Part shown: one piece after another, positions 11,583 to 23,337 of the stretch
Layout: the number at the start of each line of letters is the position of its first letter
How positions within the stretch are numbered: the stretch's first letter is position 1
Assembly: GCA_964019695.1 (NCBI GenBank)
Contig: OZ026520.1
Coordinates: 95,395,824 to 95,459,823, forward strand
Origin: Loripinus fragilis
Lineage: Eukaryota > Mollusca > Bivalvia > Lucinida > Lucinidae
Reading direction: 5' to 3'
Length of the DNA stretch: 64,000 bases
Notes under the pieces: model-generated
The model's input: the letters and a program-made list of their open reading frames with translations, nothing else
What the model was told of the DNA's origin: nothing
Databases searched by the model: none
Translations under genes and position numbers: made by a program

Positions 11583-12047
11583 AAAACGCATTGATATTGT
11601 ATACGAACTTCACTGGAAGTTGGTGCCAGATCCACATGCCAAGCCTAGTTAGGTTTTATCAAGGCAGCAGTGTTTACGGCAAATATTAGATGGCACTTTA
11701 AGGGTTAAACGTCGACTCATAGTAGGACATTAAATTGTAAAGTAGAAATATGAAAAAGAATATGTATTATATTTTTGTATATAACTGAGAATAATGAAAA
11801 GTAACTTGTAAGTCTAGTGTTACACTGTTACATGCCAGCACATCATTTATCATGTCAAATAAAAACGCACGTGAGTCACAAACTTTTAAGACGAATAGTA
11901 TATACCTTTACATATATCCAGCCAGGATACACTCTCGACCCACTATCGATCCACCAGCGAATTTCCATTTAAATTTTGCTGGCTGGCCGATAGTTGTTTG
12001 CTATTGTATGCTTTCGCTATTGTATGCTAAGCCCTCCATAAAAAAAA
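11583..12047. other. Intergenic, nothing recognised
   Basis: No supported feature. Confidence 0.45.
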
Positions 12048-12298
12048 TACTGACCGTTCCAAGGCGGCGCTTCTTTTGTGGATCATTTATGTTATTTCTG
12101 TCTTGTTTTTATTATACATTTGTGCGCATCTGTTTATTGATGCCTAGTGGTCACCTGCTGGGAAAGGTCTGACCTCTTGGCTCTCGTTTGTGATGTCTAA
12201 TTGTGCAGCTGTCACTTTCCCATTGGTATCCTGGGTCAGGTGTGGTGCTTGATTGTATCGATTCCTGATTTTTGCTTTTTTGCCGTCTTTCTTACTTT
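12048..12298 (+). mobile_element. PLE-A 3' tail
   Basis: Starts tgaccgttccaaggcgg, continues through the tggtcacctgctgg and ggctctcg blocks, and ends ttcttactttta. Confidence 0.75.
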
Positions 12299-12763
12299 TA
12301 CGATGCTGGATTTAGACGAAAATATATTTAGTCCAATTTTGGTGCGTCAATTGATGGTGGTGGCAAGGGGTAAGGACCAAACAGTTATCAACCATGTCTA
12401 GTCTACAACTGACATTAAGTGCACGGTTCATAATCTCAAAAAGTATCATGTACATTTTAGGACGTTTCGGTTCTACTAAATATGAGATCAAATGTCATAC
12501 AAACTTATAACAACCCGTCAATCTTATAATAGAGCCCTTTCTTCCCTTTATCATCCGTGGACTACCTCCAATCAATCTTGGAATAATTCTTTACTGACAG
12601 CCACTGTATGTTTCATAAGTCAATTGAGTGTTAGGCCTTGTCATGCTGAATAGTTTATGTACTACACTTCTCCCAATTTTAACCCTGTTGACGTGCACCA
12701 TTTCAAAAGTCTGAGTTTATCACAGTATGTTAAATTGATTTAATTTTTTCTAAAAGTTTATAA
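12299..12763. other. Intergenic, nothing recognised
   Basis: No supported feature. Confidence 0.45.
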
Positions 12764-13005
12764 GTGGGTAAGAAGGCAAATATCAAGAACCGATACAATC
12801 AAGTACCACACCTGACCAAGGCCATCACATGGGAAAGTGACAGAAGCACAAGAAAACATCACATACAAGAGAGCCAAGAGGTTAGCCCTTTCCCAACAGG
12901 TGGCGACAAGGTTGTAATGAAAAGACAAGAAAGCATGACAAACATGAAACATAAATAACATAAATGAGCAACAAAAGAGCAATGCCTTGGAACGGTCAGT
13001 AAAAA
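12764..13005 (-). mobile_element. PLE-A 3' tail
   Basis: Runs from gtgggtaagaaggcaaatat to ccttggaacggtcagtaaaa. It is followed at once by a PLE-B tail in the opposite orientation. Confidence 0.75.
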
Positions 13006-13360
13006 TGATAGGAAGCCTCTTCTCGAGCTAAACATGTTTGTGTGTTTTAATAACAGCAGTATCTGGGGCGATAATTTGGCCAGTAAATTTAATACAAACT
13101 CCTGGTAATTAATTCTGTTTATTGCTGTTCCAATTGCAGTTTTGTTTCTGGTACTTGTGTATGACAAATGCTGTACTTATTATCATTTCTAGTTTTGCAA
13201 TCATCTCCCCCAATGAAGAGAGAGCTGGTTATTTTACTTGCATTGTGTTCTTGCTGTAATGCAGCTGTTGTTGGTCTGTGTCTGTTCATTCTGGTGCCAT
13301 GGATTGGTGTGTAGTTGGTGAGTGTGGCATTTCCTGGTCATACTCACTTGCTTTTAGAGG
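13006..13360 (+). mobile_element. PLE-B 3' tail with an internal break
   Basis: ggaagcctcttctcgagcta through cagtatctggggcgataa, then about 100 bp of unrelated sequence, then cagttttgcaatcatctccc-like sequence, ggattggtgtgtagttggtg and the terminal tactcacttgc. The break may be an insertion or a rearrangement. Confidence 0.6.
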
Positions 13361-14099
13361 TAATGTATTGAATCTAGACACAATTCAGACCTACAAATTT
13401 ACCCTTTATACTCCCTATTGCATCCATCAGACAGTGAACTATTTATTGTTGCACCATGAAGACCAAGTCAACCATATGCAAATGAACATGTCTGATTTGC
13501 CTTCATTGCCCCTTTGTTATCGATGGAACGTTTTCTCCTTTTCAAGCTCAATATATGACACTTTTAGCCAGGTGTACTTTGAATCAAGTCAAATATCATA
13601 CCTTTTCAAAATAACTGTTTTTAATACAAAAATAAAATAATAATGCTTCTCTACTATCACTACAACTTATTAGGCTAATAGATGCAAACATGTATTCAAA
13701 ATATCAGATGGTCAAGATGTAATATATTAATAAAACTGCCAGTATCCTCTTTCATTAAATTTATAGAAGTAAATATGGAACACAATTTCCCTGGTAATAT
13801 TGCATAGACTATCGTTAAGGTATGAATCAAGTGATACATACTTCTTATGTTTAAATATAAACAGGCTACTTATCATGCGCAAAACAGCGACAACACTCAC
13901 TACAATGATATTTCGTACAAATATTGTATTTTTGATTGATGATGATGTATAACATGGTTTAAATGCTTTACTGCAATTCTGTCTGACATAAGAATGACAA
14001 CATCTTTCCATACATGGGGCTGTGGGAAATACGCTATGCCCTCTAGGTATTCTAGCAAACCTTCCCTATTAGCAATCCAGAAGGGTTTAAAATGCATTA
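13361..14099. other. Intergenic, nothing recognised
   Basis: The overlapping open frames on the minus strand have no recognisable domain. Confidence 0.45.
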
Positions 14100-14432
14100 T
14101 CATATGACGTCGCGTCTGGGAGTGAAATAACGCCATGCAATAAAATCTGTAAACCACTAGTGGTTTATCGATTTTCGGGAAACGTTATGACGTCCATAAC
14201 AACGTTGCGTACTTAACAAAATTATGACGTTTTAACGGCAGAAATGAGATTTCAATGTTATCTTAATGTCATATGATAAATAGAATCTAACATTCGTGCT
14301 CTTGTATTATTGAATTTATTAAACTCGCTGCGAAAAAGAGATAAAATGCTCGGCAAGCCTCGCATTTTATCTCTTTTCCCCAACTTGTTTAATAAATTCA
14401 ATAAAACATGAACACTCATGTAAGATCCTCTA
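14100..14432. mobile_element. Family H foldback element
   Basis: The core stem at 14305-14405 pairs tattgaatttattaaac with its complement, and gagataaaatgc with gcattttatctc, around a short loop. The right end carries catgtaagatcctc, the inverse of the family terminus. The left part (tatgacgtcgcgtctggg) recurs near 15755 and 2165. Confidence 0.65.
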
Positions 14433-14641
14433 TTTTCAATTTTGTGGTCAACTCTTTAAAAAGGTTACCATTTGGGAACAAAGAATACACAAACGAACTG
14501 AAAGTGCAGAGCGTATAAGTTTTCTGTGCCATCCTAGCTAGTTTCGGCCAAAATGCCTCATGCCTGACTCTCTAATGGTTTCAAAGTTCCACATGACTTT
14601 GCTAAAAAATGTGTGTATGAAATTTTATATCGTACCAAAAT
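14433..14641. other. Intergenic, nothing recognised
   Basis: Short unique spacer. Confidence 0.4.
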
Positions 14642-14916
14642 AGTAAGTGAGTATGATCAGGAAATACCACAATCACACACTACAGACAACCCCGTGGCAC
14701 CGTGAGGAAGAGCCGCTCAACCATCACGAGACACCAGGAAGACAAATTAAGCAAAGCAATCAGCTCTCTCTTCCCCATCAAGATGATTGCAATACTAGAA
14801 TGGACATAAAGTAACGTACAACAAAACATAGAACAATTACAGACTCTCACAATGGGAGTAACAACAAACAAAAAGTCAACAACAACAGAACCACCGCCTT
14901 AGAACGGACAGCAAGT
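14642..14916 (-). mobile_element. PLE-B 3' tail
   Basis: Closely similar to the copies at 2829 and 52128 (agtaagtgagtatgatcagg to ccgccttagaacggacagca). Confidence 0.8.
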
Positions 14917-15018
14917 CCGATTTTAAATATTTCCGTGAAGACCATGGATGCAAGAAAAAAACTTTTGATCAGGTGTTCAACCTCAAAACTCTGATACATT
15001 AATCAATTTAAGCACATT

Positions 15019-15175
15019 TCCATTTTGATGGGTGTTGGGTGGTCTTTTTCAAATATTAATAAAACATTCTGTAAGCAAGCAATGAAGATCCTGGTAAGAC
15101 ATCTTAGTATCTGGGCCTGCACTGTCTGCCTATTTTCCATAATAGGGACGCTAGGCGTATATGGGGTAACTGCTT
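15019..15175 (+). repeat. Family D copy
   Basis: catttccattttgatgggtg, ctgtaagcaagcaatgaag, then a decayed hairpin region, ending aatagggacgctaggcgtat. Confidence 0.65.
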
Positions 15176-15333
15176 AAGGCATAATGACGGAGTTCTCTAT
15201 GCGTTTGTTATCGTGGCCTATTCTGGCAACATTAAATACTTGTTGTAAGTATAATATCCATACTTTAACAAACTAGTTACTAAACTTGATATTGAAAGTG
15301 CAACTACTGATTTTTGATATTTTAAGGATTCCA

Positions 15334-15575
15334 AAAGCAAGTTAATATGACAAGAATATGCCAGAATCACAGATCACAGATTAAATCTCTCTTCCACAGC
15401 GTGATGATTGGAAAACTAAAAAGGACACTGAATACTACATTTCATACCAGGGACCAAATGCACAAAAAGCAGCAACAGTAAACAATGAATCAGCAACAGC
15501 AGAACCACCTCCTTAGAATGGACGTCAGCTAAAGCCACACTTACATTACCAGGTGGGCATGTTTTGTAGTAACTG
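15334..15575 (-). mobile_element. Old PLE-B tail
   Basis: A diverged copy (gcaagttaatatgacaag, gatgattggaaaactaaaa, accacctccttagaatggac). Confidence 0.55.
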
Positions 15576-16963
15576 AGGATTAAGTAATTGTCTCTAGAAT
15601 TATTTTATTTCTAGTGGACTTGAATGCAGGAATCATCTGACAAAAAAACTTCCGAAAATATCGTGAAGAAATTGCTGGATCTTTATAAGAGTTATAACAT
15701 ACTTTTGTAAGCACAGGTTTATCGATTTCAATACATTGCGTTATATCATTCTAAGACGCGACGTCATGTGATAAACAGAAGGAGAAACCACGGTCTGATA
15801 GAAGACTGAATGTGACCAACTTATGTTACGTGTCTTGCTGTCTGTTTTCATATGATACGTTTGACGTTAAATTGGCAGAAGAATTTTCAGTAAAAGATAT
15901 AGATCACAAAACAATAGATATGCATATGTAATTATTCGGATCAAAAACTAGTCATAATCTCTTATCTCGCTAATAAAACAGGACAAAACCTGATTGACCC
16001 GACATGCAAAGAAAATAATTTTTGGCAGCTGTTAAATAATATGTCTCGCTGCACTCATCCGGAAATTAATTGAATCATATTTTAATACTCTTTTTGCATC
16101 AGAAAAAAAAATAATACTGGTTCAAATCTTTGAAGGAATCCTTTAGGATTGTCAATATTTAAAATCATAAAAACTACATCTGAATATGAATGCATAATGA
16201 TATGCATATTTAAAGTGTGCAGTTTGACATATAGATATCCCATTAACAAGATTAATATTATGATTAAAGTTGAACAATGAAAGAATGCTCGTCAAAACAC
16301 ATGCAGAGATAGATAACATGCATATGCACCCAGTGTAAAACGCATATGCAGCGAAAATTTGGACAAAACTGTTCACTTACAAAATGTTGCTGTTTTAAAA
16401 CGTCAAGGTAGACAAAATCAGCTGAGATGTCCAGCTAGGGTTGGGCTAAATATAACCAATGATCGTCATAAAGTAATAGGGTATTTCAATGGGTTTGCAA
16501 TGGGAGCCCACAAACACTGATATAAGAAATAAACACAAAATGACATTTCAGTTTATTGCAACGTAACGGTGAATCATCCTTATATAGGTATGTCACTGCT
16601 ATGAGGATTTTCTTCTCTCATCTAGGAGGCAAGTAAAAACCAAATCGAAACTCCACTACTAATTTCGAGTAATCAGACCTCGGGTGTATAATGGGGGTCT
16701 TCTTTAAACACACTATAATCTTCATTCGCTGGTATTTTAGTTTTATGAGGAGTTTAAATTTCGTGCTCAGTTGAGTTGAGCATGAAAAAAAGTTTTATAT
16801 CTCGGAGCCTGGATATCACAGCATGCCATGATAAACGTCGTGGAAAAGAAAATGCGCTATAACGATATATTCCAAGAGATGTTATCTTTTTAACCTTTTA
16901 ATAAAACTCTTTGGGTTGCCAGAATAATCGTGGTCTGGGCAATGGCTGCAGAAGGAGAAAGAC
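15576..16963. other. Intergenic, nothing recognised
   Basis: 1.4 kb with only a small family H-like scrap near 15755. No coding region is supported. Confidence 0.45.
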
Positions 16964-17164
16964 TACTGTAAATGTAAATTTCAAGAGAATTTTATTTTCG
17001 CAAAAAGCGTTAAAAGACATATTTGCGACGTTAAAAAATCGCGAATATGGCTTAATTTACCTATATCAGTAAACGACAGAGTGATTTCATCATTTCGCGA
17101 AGGTTTCATTTTCACGAAACTTCGCGAAAATAAAATCCTCGCGAAAATTTCCGAATTTACAGTA
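16964..17164. mobile_element. 200-bp TIR MITE (TACTGTAAAT type)
   Basis: Left terminus tactgtaaatgtaaatttc and right terminus cgaatttacagta are inverted. Subterminal blocks attttattttcgc and gcgaaaataaaat also pair. It is non-coding, with TA at each edge fitting a TA target. The termini resemble short inverted-repeat elements common in marine invertebrates. Confidence 0.75.
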
Positions 17165-17394
17165 TCCCAACGTGGAGATATATAGTTTAGGGGAAAACGA
17201 ATACATCAGGACATCTCTATATCTGATATTGGGCAATATGTGACATTTTAAACTGTATTATTATAGTCTAGTATCTGAAACCAAATGCATGAATAAAAGA
17301 ACTTCTGTTTTCCATTCATACTAAAGAACACTATGTCAAAAAAGGCCTCAGTAATTATTATACAAATTTATACCAATGGGATTTTAAGACTGAA
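17165..17394. other. Intergenic spacer
   Basis: Nothing recognised. Confidence 0.4.
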
Positions 17395-18003
17395 CAGGGT
17401 GTCCAGAAAAAAATGAAACCCATTTTCAATTCATTATTACTCTAAAATTATTCAACCGGTAAAAAGGTTTTATATACCAGTTGTTAGGTACAACAGTAGA
17501 CCATATATATGTAATATTACAGTTAAAATGCTTTCTTAAATTTTGAAATATTGCATCATTACTGAAGGCACCAATTTTTCATTTTTCCCCAGAAATTGGA
17601 TTATGGATGAAATAAGTACATTTGAATAGAATGGCATTTTATCTCATTTATTCGTCACAAACTGCTTATTAAAACAAATAAACTTTTAAAAAATGAATAA
17701 ATAAATAAATGAAAAAAAAAATGATTTGCAGCGTTACTGAAGAAAACTTGGCAAAAAGAGATAAAACAATAAATTATCAACTAGCTAAATGTGTGAAAAT
17801 TCCATTTTGCGGGGAAATGAACCAAGGTGCCTTCAATTTTTACGCAATATCTGAAATTATTTAAAAGCAACTGAGCTGTTTTGTTACACAAATGTGGATA
17901 AGCAATATACATAAAATCTGGTATATAAAACGATTTTACCTTTAAATAGTTATAGAGCAATAAGGAATTGAAAATCGGTTTCATTTTTTTCTAGGACACC
18001 CTG
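17395..18003. mobile_element. 610-bp element with about 200-bp TIRs
   Basis: Ends are cagggtgtcc and ggacaccctg. The inverted match continues inward through aaaaaaatgaaacc, ttttcaattc, ttttatatacca and gcaccaattttt-like blocks to about 17600 on the left and 17800 on the right. No transposase is seen in the short centre. The GGGTGTCC end is reminiscent of mariner-type termini. Confidence 0.75.
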
Positions 18004-18309
18004 TGCATCATTGTATATAAGAAAGCTTTCCCTTAAACTGTATTCCTTTCTTGTTTAAAGGGGTAAAACGCTCTCGAGACAACGAGGCATGTGCAATTTT
18101 ATTAACACGTCCTTTTTCCCGTTAAGCGCATTTAAAAGCTATCTTTCAAGTTCATTTTTTGAAATATTTTCGCTGTCCAAGTCAAAATCAGATTGTACTT
18201 GAGTTGAAAAACCCGTTGAAACTAAACAAAAGGCATTCGTGCATTGTTATGAAATTGTATACCAAAACTTATTATTTCCGTCGCTGCCTGGCAAAACAAA
18301 TGAAATGAC
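18004..18309. other. Intergenic, nothing recognised
   Basis: No supported feature. Confidence 0.4.
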
Positions 18310-18470
18310 GTGTGCGCCCAAAAAGACTCAGATCAGCATGGATAGCTATCGCAGTTGACACGCCTTCAAAGTCTGTATATAGAACCTTCCGATCCCATTT
18401 TAACACAGGCGAAATCTCTGAACCGTCTGGACCGTTTTCCATGCAGAATCTGAGTCTTTTCTGAGCACAC
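18310..18470. mobile_element. Short TIR element
   Basis: 23-24-bp termini (gtgtgcgcccaaaaagactc and the complement ending ctgagcacac) bound about 160 bp of non-coding sequence. Confidence 0.6.
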
Positions 18471-18759
18471 AGTCATTATATTATGTTGTTGTTGTTTTTT
18501 TCATTGTGTGTCTCAAATCTTTTAAAAGTTAGAAATAGCGATTGAGAGAAGATAATTCCATAAATGGACATAAATAATAGACATCTGCGTAGATTAGTGT
18601 ACTTATCTGTCAGAAAAAGACAGTTCCACCATAATTGACTGTACCCTATCTGTTTCTAGTTACACGTCTATTGTCCAATGTAAATTATATGTTAAAGATA
18701 ATATAAAGATATCGTCCCAACCAAACCTTGCAGCAGACGATATTTGCAGACGATTCAAA
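18471..18759. other. Intergenic spacer
   Basis: Nothing recognised. Confidence 0.4.
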
Positions 18760-18945
18760 CTATGGCGTAGCCAGAACGCTGAAAAAGTTACTTCTCTTCA
18801 ATTGCGTCCCTTTTTAAAATGGGAACTTCTCTTAAAGGAAAGAATTTGCTCCCAGTTCCTTATGGTCTAGAAAATCACTTTTACCACATTAGGTGACCTC
18901 CCTTCAATGTTACTGTTCTATTAAGCACGTGCGTAACTCCGTAAT
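18760..18945 (+). mobile_element. Family C element, second copy
   Basis: The direct-orientation partner of 9625-9895 (ggcgtagccagaacg, cttctcttcaattgcgtccc, cttttaccacattaggtgac). It has lost one arm of the inner hairpin. Confidence 0.7.
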
Positions 18946-19008
18946 CACACACCCACGGCCCATTGAGGAAGATGCAAAGAACAACAACAGTAACAAGACA
19001 TCTATAAA

Positions 19009-19140
19009 AGTAAGTAAGTGTGCAAAGACCAGGTATCGATACAATCAAGTACCACACCTGACCCAGGACACCGATAGGAAAATGACAAACTCACAGTTAG
19101 ACACCACAAACGAGAGCCCCCTTCTTACAAGCAGTTCATT
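19009..19140 (-). mobile_element. PLE-A 3' tail
   Basis: Starts agtaagtaagtgtgcaaaga and continues through cacacctgacccagg to acaaacgagagcc. Confidence 0.7.
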
Positions 19141-19985
19141 TGATTTTTTGTAAGAAAGTATGTAACCCAGCTGTATATCTTGATCATCTACTAATCAGCC
19201 AGAGCAGGTACATGTATGCTAGTCTTTCTGTGTCTTGACAAACTATTTTATCATGACGTGGGTCACATGGTACCAATTGGCTATTATCACTTAGACCTTC
19301 CTATATAAATTAGCTTGTGATTTGAGAAGGCGATATCATTGTCTCTACAATAACAAAGTGTCATCCTCTAATTGAAAATCTATTAAATAGACTTGTAAAT
19401 GTCAAGTTAGAATAGGGCTGGACAACAAGGTTTGGTAATCAGTATAAATAACTGTCCAAATGGTTTGCATTTGAATGGGTATTCGAGAAGCGTGACAGAC
19501 GAGACTAAATGAATACAAATTGAATATGTTGCATAAATATAACTTAACATTGAAATAGCTGTTAAAACAGTTTGTGTCAGCCAGTTCAGTCAATAGTTTA
19601 TGTTCCGTACTAAGATAACTGCATACATTAGCAACCATATTTATTAATGTTTAACCTTAACTCCTCTTCAGATCTTGTGCTGCGAAATATTTCAGGTTGT
19701 AATCTAGACTTTTCTAACATATGTAACAATAGATGCTTGTAACTTGTCGAAGAAAGCAAACAAATTATACCACCCTTACCAACTTTAGCACGACATATCT
19801 CTTAATGTACAAGTTCTACACTAATGCAAGTGGTATAAAACTGTTATACCATGTTTGTCCAACTGTACACTTACATAGTTGCTTGATGGTCTCCCATTTT
19901 CCTGCCGTCTTAGAGTCTTAGAAGTAATTTGAATCTGGCACCTAAAGAGCTTGGTTCTGTCGTTGCTTTACAAACCAGTTATCAC
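19141..19985. other. Intergenic, nothing recognised
   Basis: No supported feature. Confidence 0.45.
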
Positions 19986-20350
19986 TAAATAAGAAAGACA
20001 GCAAGGATCAGAAATCGATTCAATCAAGTACCACACCTGTCCCATGGATACCAAATGGGAAAGTAACAAAATCACAATAAACATCACAAACAAGAGCCAA
20101 GAGGTCAGCCCTTTCCCTTCAGGTGAACACAAGGAAACAATGAACAGACGCGAAAGCATGAAAAAACGCAAGACATAAATAACACAAATGATCCACAAAA
20201 GAAGTACCGCCTTGGAACGGTTGGTAAAAATATTTTACTGGGGGGCTTAAACCGGCTTCACGGCACGCAAAACTCACCCTTAGTTAAGGTGTGGATCAAG
20301 ACACATAGATGTTTGGTTTGCATGAAATACCCCTAACTTATCCATGCATC
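19986..20350 (-). mobile_element. PLE-A 3' tail, long
   Basis: Matches the inverse of 27270-27628: aggatcagaaatcgattcaa to accgccttggaacggttgg, aaccggcttcacgg, and gatgtttggtttgcatgaaa. Confidence 0.8.
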
Positions 20351-20450
20351 ATCTCCAAAGTCCATATCCTATTATTTCAACAAGGAGCAGGTTAAAAATA
20401 TATGTGCATAATTTAAACCCATTCATACGGAATTCCAGCTGATTTCGTTG

Positions 20451-20657
20451 TACAGAAAAACCTGTCTAAAACGGCACCTCAAAAATAGACAAAACAAAGG
20501 TCTTAAAGGCAATGGTAAATGATGAAGGTCGAAAGTATTGCAGAATGCTCTCTTGAAGCATTCTGCAATACTTTTGACCTACATTAAGCAATAATCGGTC
20601 TTGAAACCCAATTTTGGTCTTCTTTTTGAGTGGCCGCTTAAGACAGGTTTTACTGTA
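20451..20657. mobile_element. 207-bp TIR MITE
   Basis: Termini tacagaaaaacctgtctaaa and aagacaggttttactgta are inverted. The centre (20526-20580) is a hairpin with 24-bp arms (aggtcgaaagtattgcag against ctgcaatacttttgacct). It is non-coding. Confidence 0.75.
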
Positions 20658-21111
20658 TTATGATTCCACCTGTACGAGGTTTAGTCAAAAATAACTGAGC
20701 CATACCTCATAACATTTTGTTTGGCATTGTAGACAAGCAATGTGATTATGTTCTATAAGTATAATATGTCATAGATGTTTTAACCCTAAAAAATTACCCT
20801 AGTGAAGCTTCTTTTATGGTTGCTAGGCAACTGAAGATCGTCAGTCAGATCGATGCGTTCACGATCTCAGCCACCAGGAATTTACAGTATGTCTTTAAAA
20901 AGCTTGTGTGCTTTTTAGTTTTTGTGAAAGGCATGTTTGCGACTTATTTGAATAACATATAACATATTTTCTTTATTTCTGTATTTCTGTATAAAGTCTA
21001 AAGGCCATATAAACACACTGGTATCTTCGTGAGGTCAATACTGTCAACACTTGTATTATCTCGCGGTATTTGGTGGTGCGCGTATTAAACTATTGGCACG
21101 AAGGTCGTGTC

Positions 21112-21471
21112 CCAGGTGGGGTACTCTAATTTTTTCCGCATACGTAGGCTCGGACCCAGTATCTACCGTTCATCCCAAAAAAATATCAGGAATTTCAAGC
21201 ACCCCAAAAAAATATTTGAAATTTTAGCGACCCAAAAAAATATCCCAATTCTGTACCTTGACCTTAAAAAAAAGACCCTAAATTGCATAGAAATGACCCT
21301 CAAACTAGCCCAATTTTGTGATGACCCCAAAAAAATATCCACAAAATCTTCATACTCCAAAAAAATATTAATTTTTCTGAAAACCCAAAAAAATATTGAA
21401 ATTCAGAATTTTGAACCCAAAAAAATGGGCCGAGCCTACGTATGCGTGAAAATATCAGAGTACCCTGGGGG
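21112..21471. mobile_element. TIR element with repeated CCCAAAAAAATAT tracts
   Basis: The termini carry an exact 16-bp inverted core (gcatacgtaggctcgg at 21138-21153 and its complement at 21430-21445) inside about 45 bp of imperfect inverted repeat. Between them, at least seven tracts of the form cc-aaaaaaa-tat recur every 30-60 bp. Both strands therefore read as pseudo-peptides (P-K-K-I or I-F-F-W). It abuts the 3' end of the LINE frame, whose last eight codons lie within it. Confidence 0.75.
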
Positions 21472-22590
21472 TCGTGTAGCGAAACGTTTAGTTTCAGCCA
21501 CAAAAGTCTCTAATTCTGACAATATTGATGTTCTCCACTCTTTGTAGTCATCGTCTGCCTTGACATCTAACAGTAAATTCAAGTCCAAATGAACGATACC
21601 ACAGGTTTCGAACAATTTCCTCCTCAATTTTTCTCTCTGCTTTTCATATAAGGGACATTCAAGCAAATAGTGACCTATTGATTCTATCTGACTACACTGA
21701 CATTTGTTGCTTTCTACAGCGTTAGTTTTTTGAAGATATTCATTCAGTTTGACATAACCGGTTCTTAGTTGTATAACTGAGATTTCTCCTTTTGTTGATT
21801 GGTACTTGTGTTCCAAATTAAGACCTACTATATTTCTGTAATTGAAGAGATGCCTTCCCTTTTTTGTTTTATCCCACATTTCTTGCCATTTCATCTTGCC
21901 AGATTCTCTTGCTGCAGTCTTTACATCTCCCATTGTGAGAATTGGAGGCAACTCTGCCATCTCTTTGGCTTCTTCTGCCGCTTCTTTGGCCATCTGATCC
22001 GCGTATTCATTACCTTGGATATTTGAGTGTCCCAGTGTCCAAGATATATCCACTTGAATTCCAGCACTCTCTAACATTTGTATAGAAGTTTTAACCTCCT
22101 GAATACTTGCTTTATGTGTTTAAGCTTCCCATCCGAGTGTAAGATGACCAATAGCACACTGACTATCCGAGAAAATGTGAATTTTTTCTACATTATTTAT
22201 TTCTCTTCTCTCTGTTTGATTTTGAATTGTATTTATTACCATTTTTATAGCTAATAATTCCTCAAGTAGTATAGATCCATAAGATGTAACAGGTTGTTTA
22301 TGTAATATTGGGTCTGTATATCCAGGCATATATATGCAAGCTCCTGCCCCACATGGGCCAGGATTACCTAAGCATGATCCATCGGTGAATGCAATCACAG
22401 TCTTCTCATCACACCCATCTATTATTTTCTCTATTATTTCTCTTGACTGAGCTTCCTGATTTTTGGTTCTTGACTTGGATGATCCAAGGTTTTGCCAGTA
22501 TTCTGGCTGTCGTTTACTTGGTTGTAGAGTTTCCGAATAGTTAAATTCTTTCTCTAGACAATGTAATGATATTCCTGTATTTGAAACCAT
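21436..22590 (-). pseudogene. LINE ORF2 C-terminus: RNase H and zinc knuckle (one stop)
   Basis: This is the C-terminal part of a non-LTR retrotransposon polyprotein, read on the minus strand. It is one continuous frame interrupted by a single TAA at 22122-22120. The first part (156 codons) carries an RNase H1 fold: TDGSCLGNPG (Asp70), LLEELLAIK (Glu111) and FSDSQ (Asp142). After the stop the frame resumes, with GHSNIQGNEYAD supplying the last acidic residue, then a CCHC-type knuckle (CQC, GHYLLEC). RNase H removes RNA from RNA:DNA hybrids during target-primed reverse transcription. The endonuclease and RT domains are missing, so this is a 5'-truncated insertion. Upstream, another frame (ERKISPFGK...) looks like continuing ORF, suggesting a frameshift near 22575. 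The natural C-terminus is probably near ATRPPG. The following residues come from the adjoining TIR element. Confidence 0.85.
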
Positions 22591-23337
22591 ATCTGCAATT
22601 TGTATGTTATCTTTCCGAATGGCGAGATTTTGCGTTCAATAATTTCTGACTCTGTAAAGGAATTCCAACATTTATTAATACATGAATCATTTTCTTTACA
22701 TTACACTAAGTTTGTTAATGTTTAGGTGAACATTGAGTGTATGCGTTGCCTAGCAACAAAAAACTCCAAAATTCCACCAATTTTCAAATTCACGAGGTTT
22801 GTGTTGCCATGGAAACAAAATCGTGCATTTAAATCAAGGAACTTAATACAACTGAGGGTTAGTATGTGTATGCAGTACTGTTAAAGCATTGTTATGCTAA
22901 TGTTTTATTGTTTCTATTAAAATTGTGTAAATATGATTGCGGGTGGGGTAAATTATAGGACTTCAGGTATATTAAAATTTGAAAAATTCTGAAATCAAAC
23001 TACTACAGTATCTATAATTTGGGTTCAGTTGGTTTCTGTTCTGTGACACGGAATAGGTAAATGTTCAAGGCATCAGACGACAGTGAATAAAGCCTTGCCG
23101 TAACATTACTAATTCCATAGCAATGCTTAGATTTAGATGAATCACAGCGTGAACGCACCCCTCTGACAGGGCATATTCTGTTGCCTAGCAACCGTTACAA
23201 AAAGCCTACCAACAGAAATAAATTAAGTGATTAAATAGATGACATATAACTTCAATGAAATATCATCCAAATATATGTCCATTCTACTTAATTCAAATGT
23301 TATGAGGTAGGGCTCAGTTATTTTTGACTGACCCTCG

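Larger units (their letters stand above)
20675..23337. mobile_element. 2.66-kb mariner-type element flanked by TA, nested
   Basis: The left end from 20675 (cgaggtttagtcaaaaataa) and the right end to 23337 (ttatttttgactgaccctcg) are inverted, and both are flanked by TA. The inverted similarity extends inward about 200 bp through ctgagccatacctcataaca, gttgctaggcaac and gaacgca blocks. No mariner transposase is recognised. The interior is occupied by a LINE 3' segment and an A-rich TIR element, so this is a non-autonomous or gutted copy that hosted later insertions. Confidence 0.75.

Noticed and set aside
12859..13167. 102-codon minus-strand frame, and similar WLSFVV/CALWSPAGKGLTSWLS frames elsewhere
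   Set aside because: Translations of the PLE-A tail, which is untranslated in the copy with RT.
13727..14157. Two overlapping minus-strand frames of 94 and 85 codons
   Set aside because: No recognisable domain and no splice partners found. The 5' part lies in a family H element.
21107..21547. 146-codon frame with P-K-K-I repeats
   Set aside because: Arises from A-rich tracts in a TIR element. No start context or homologous domain.
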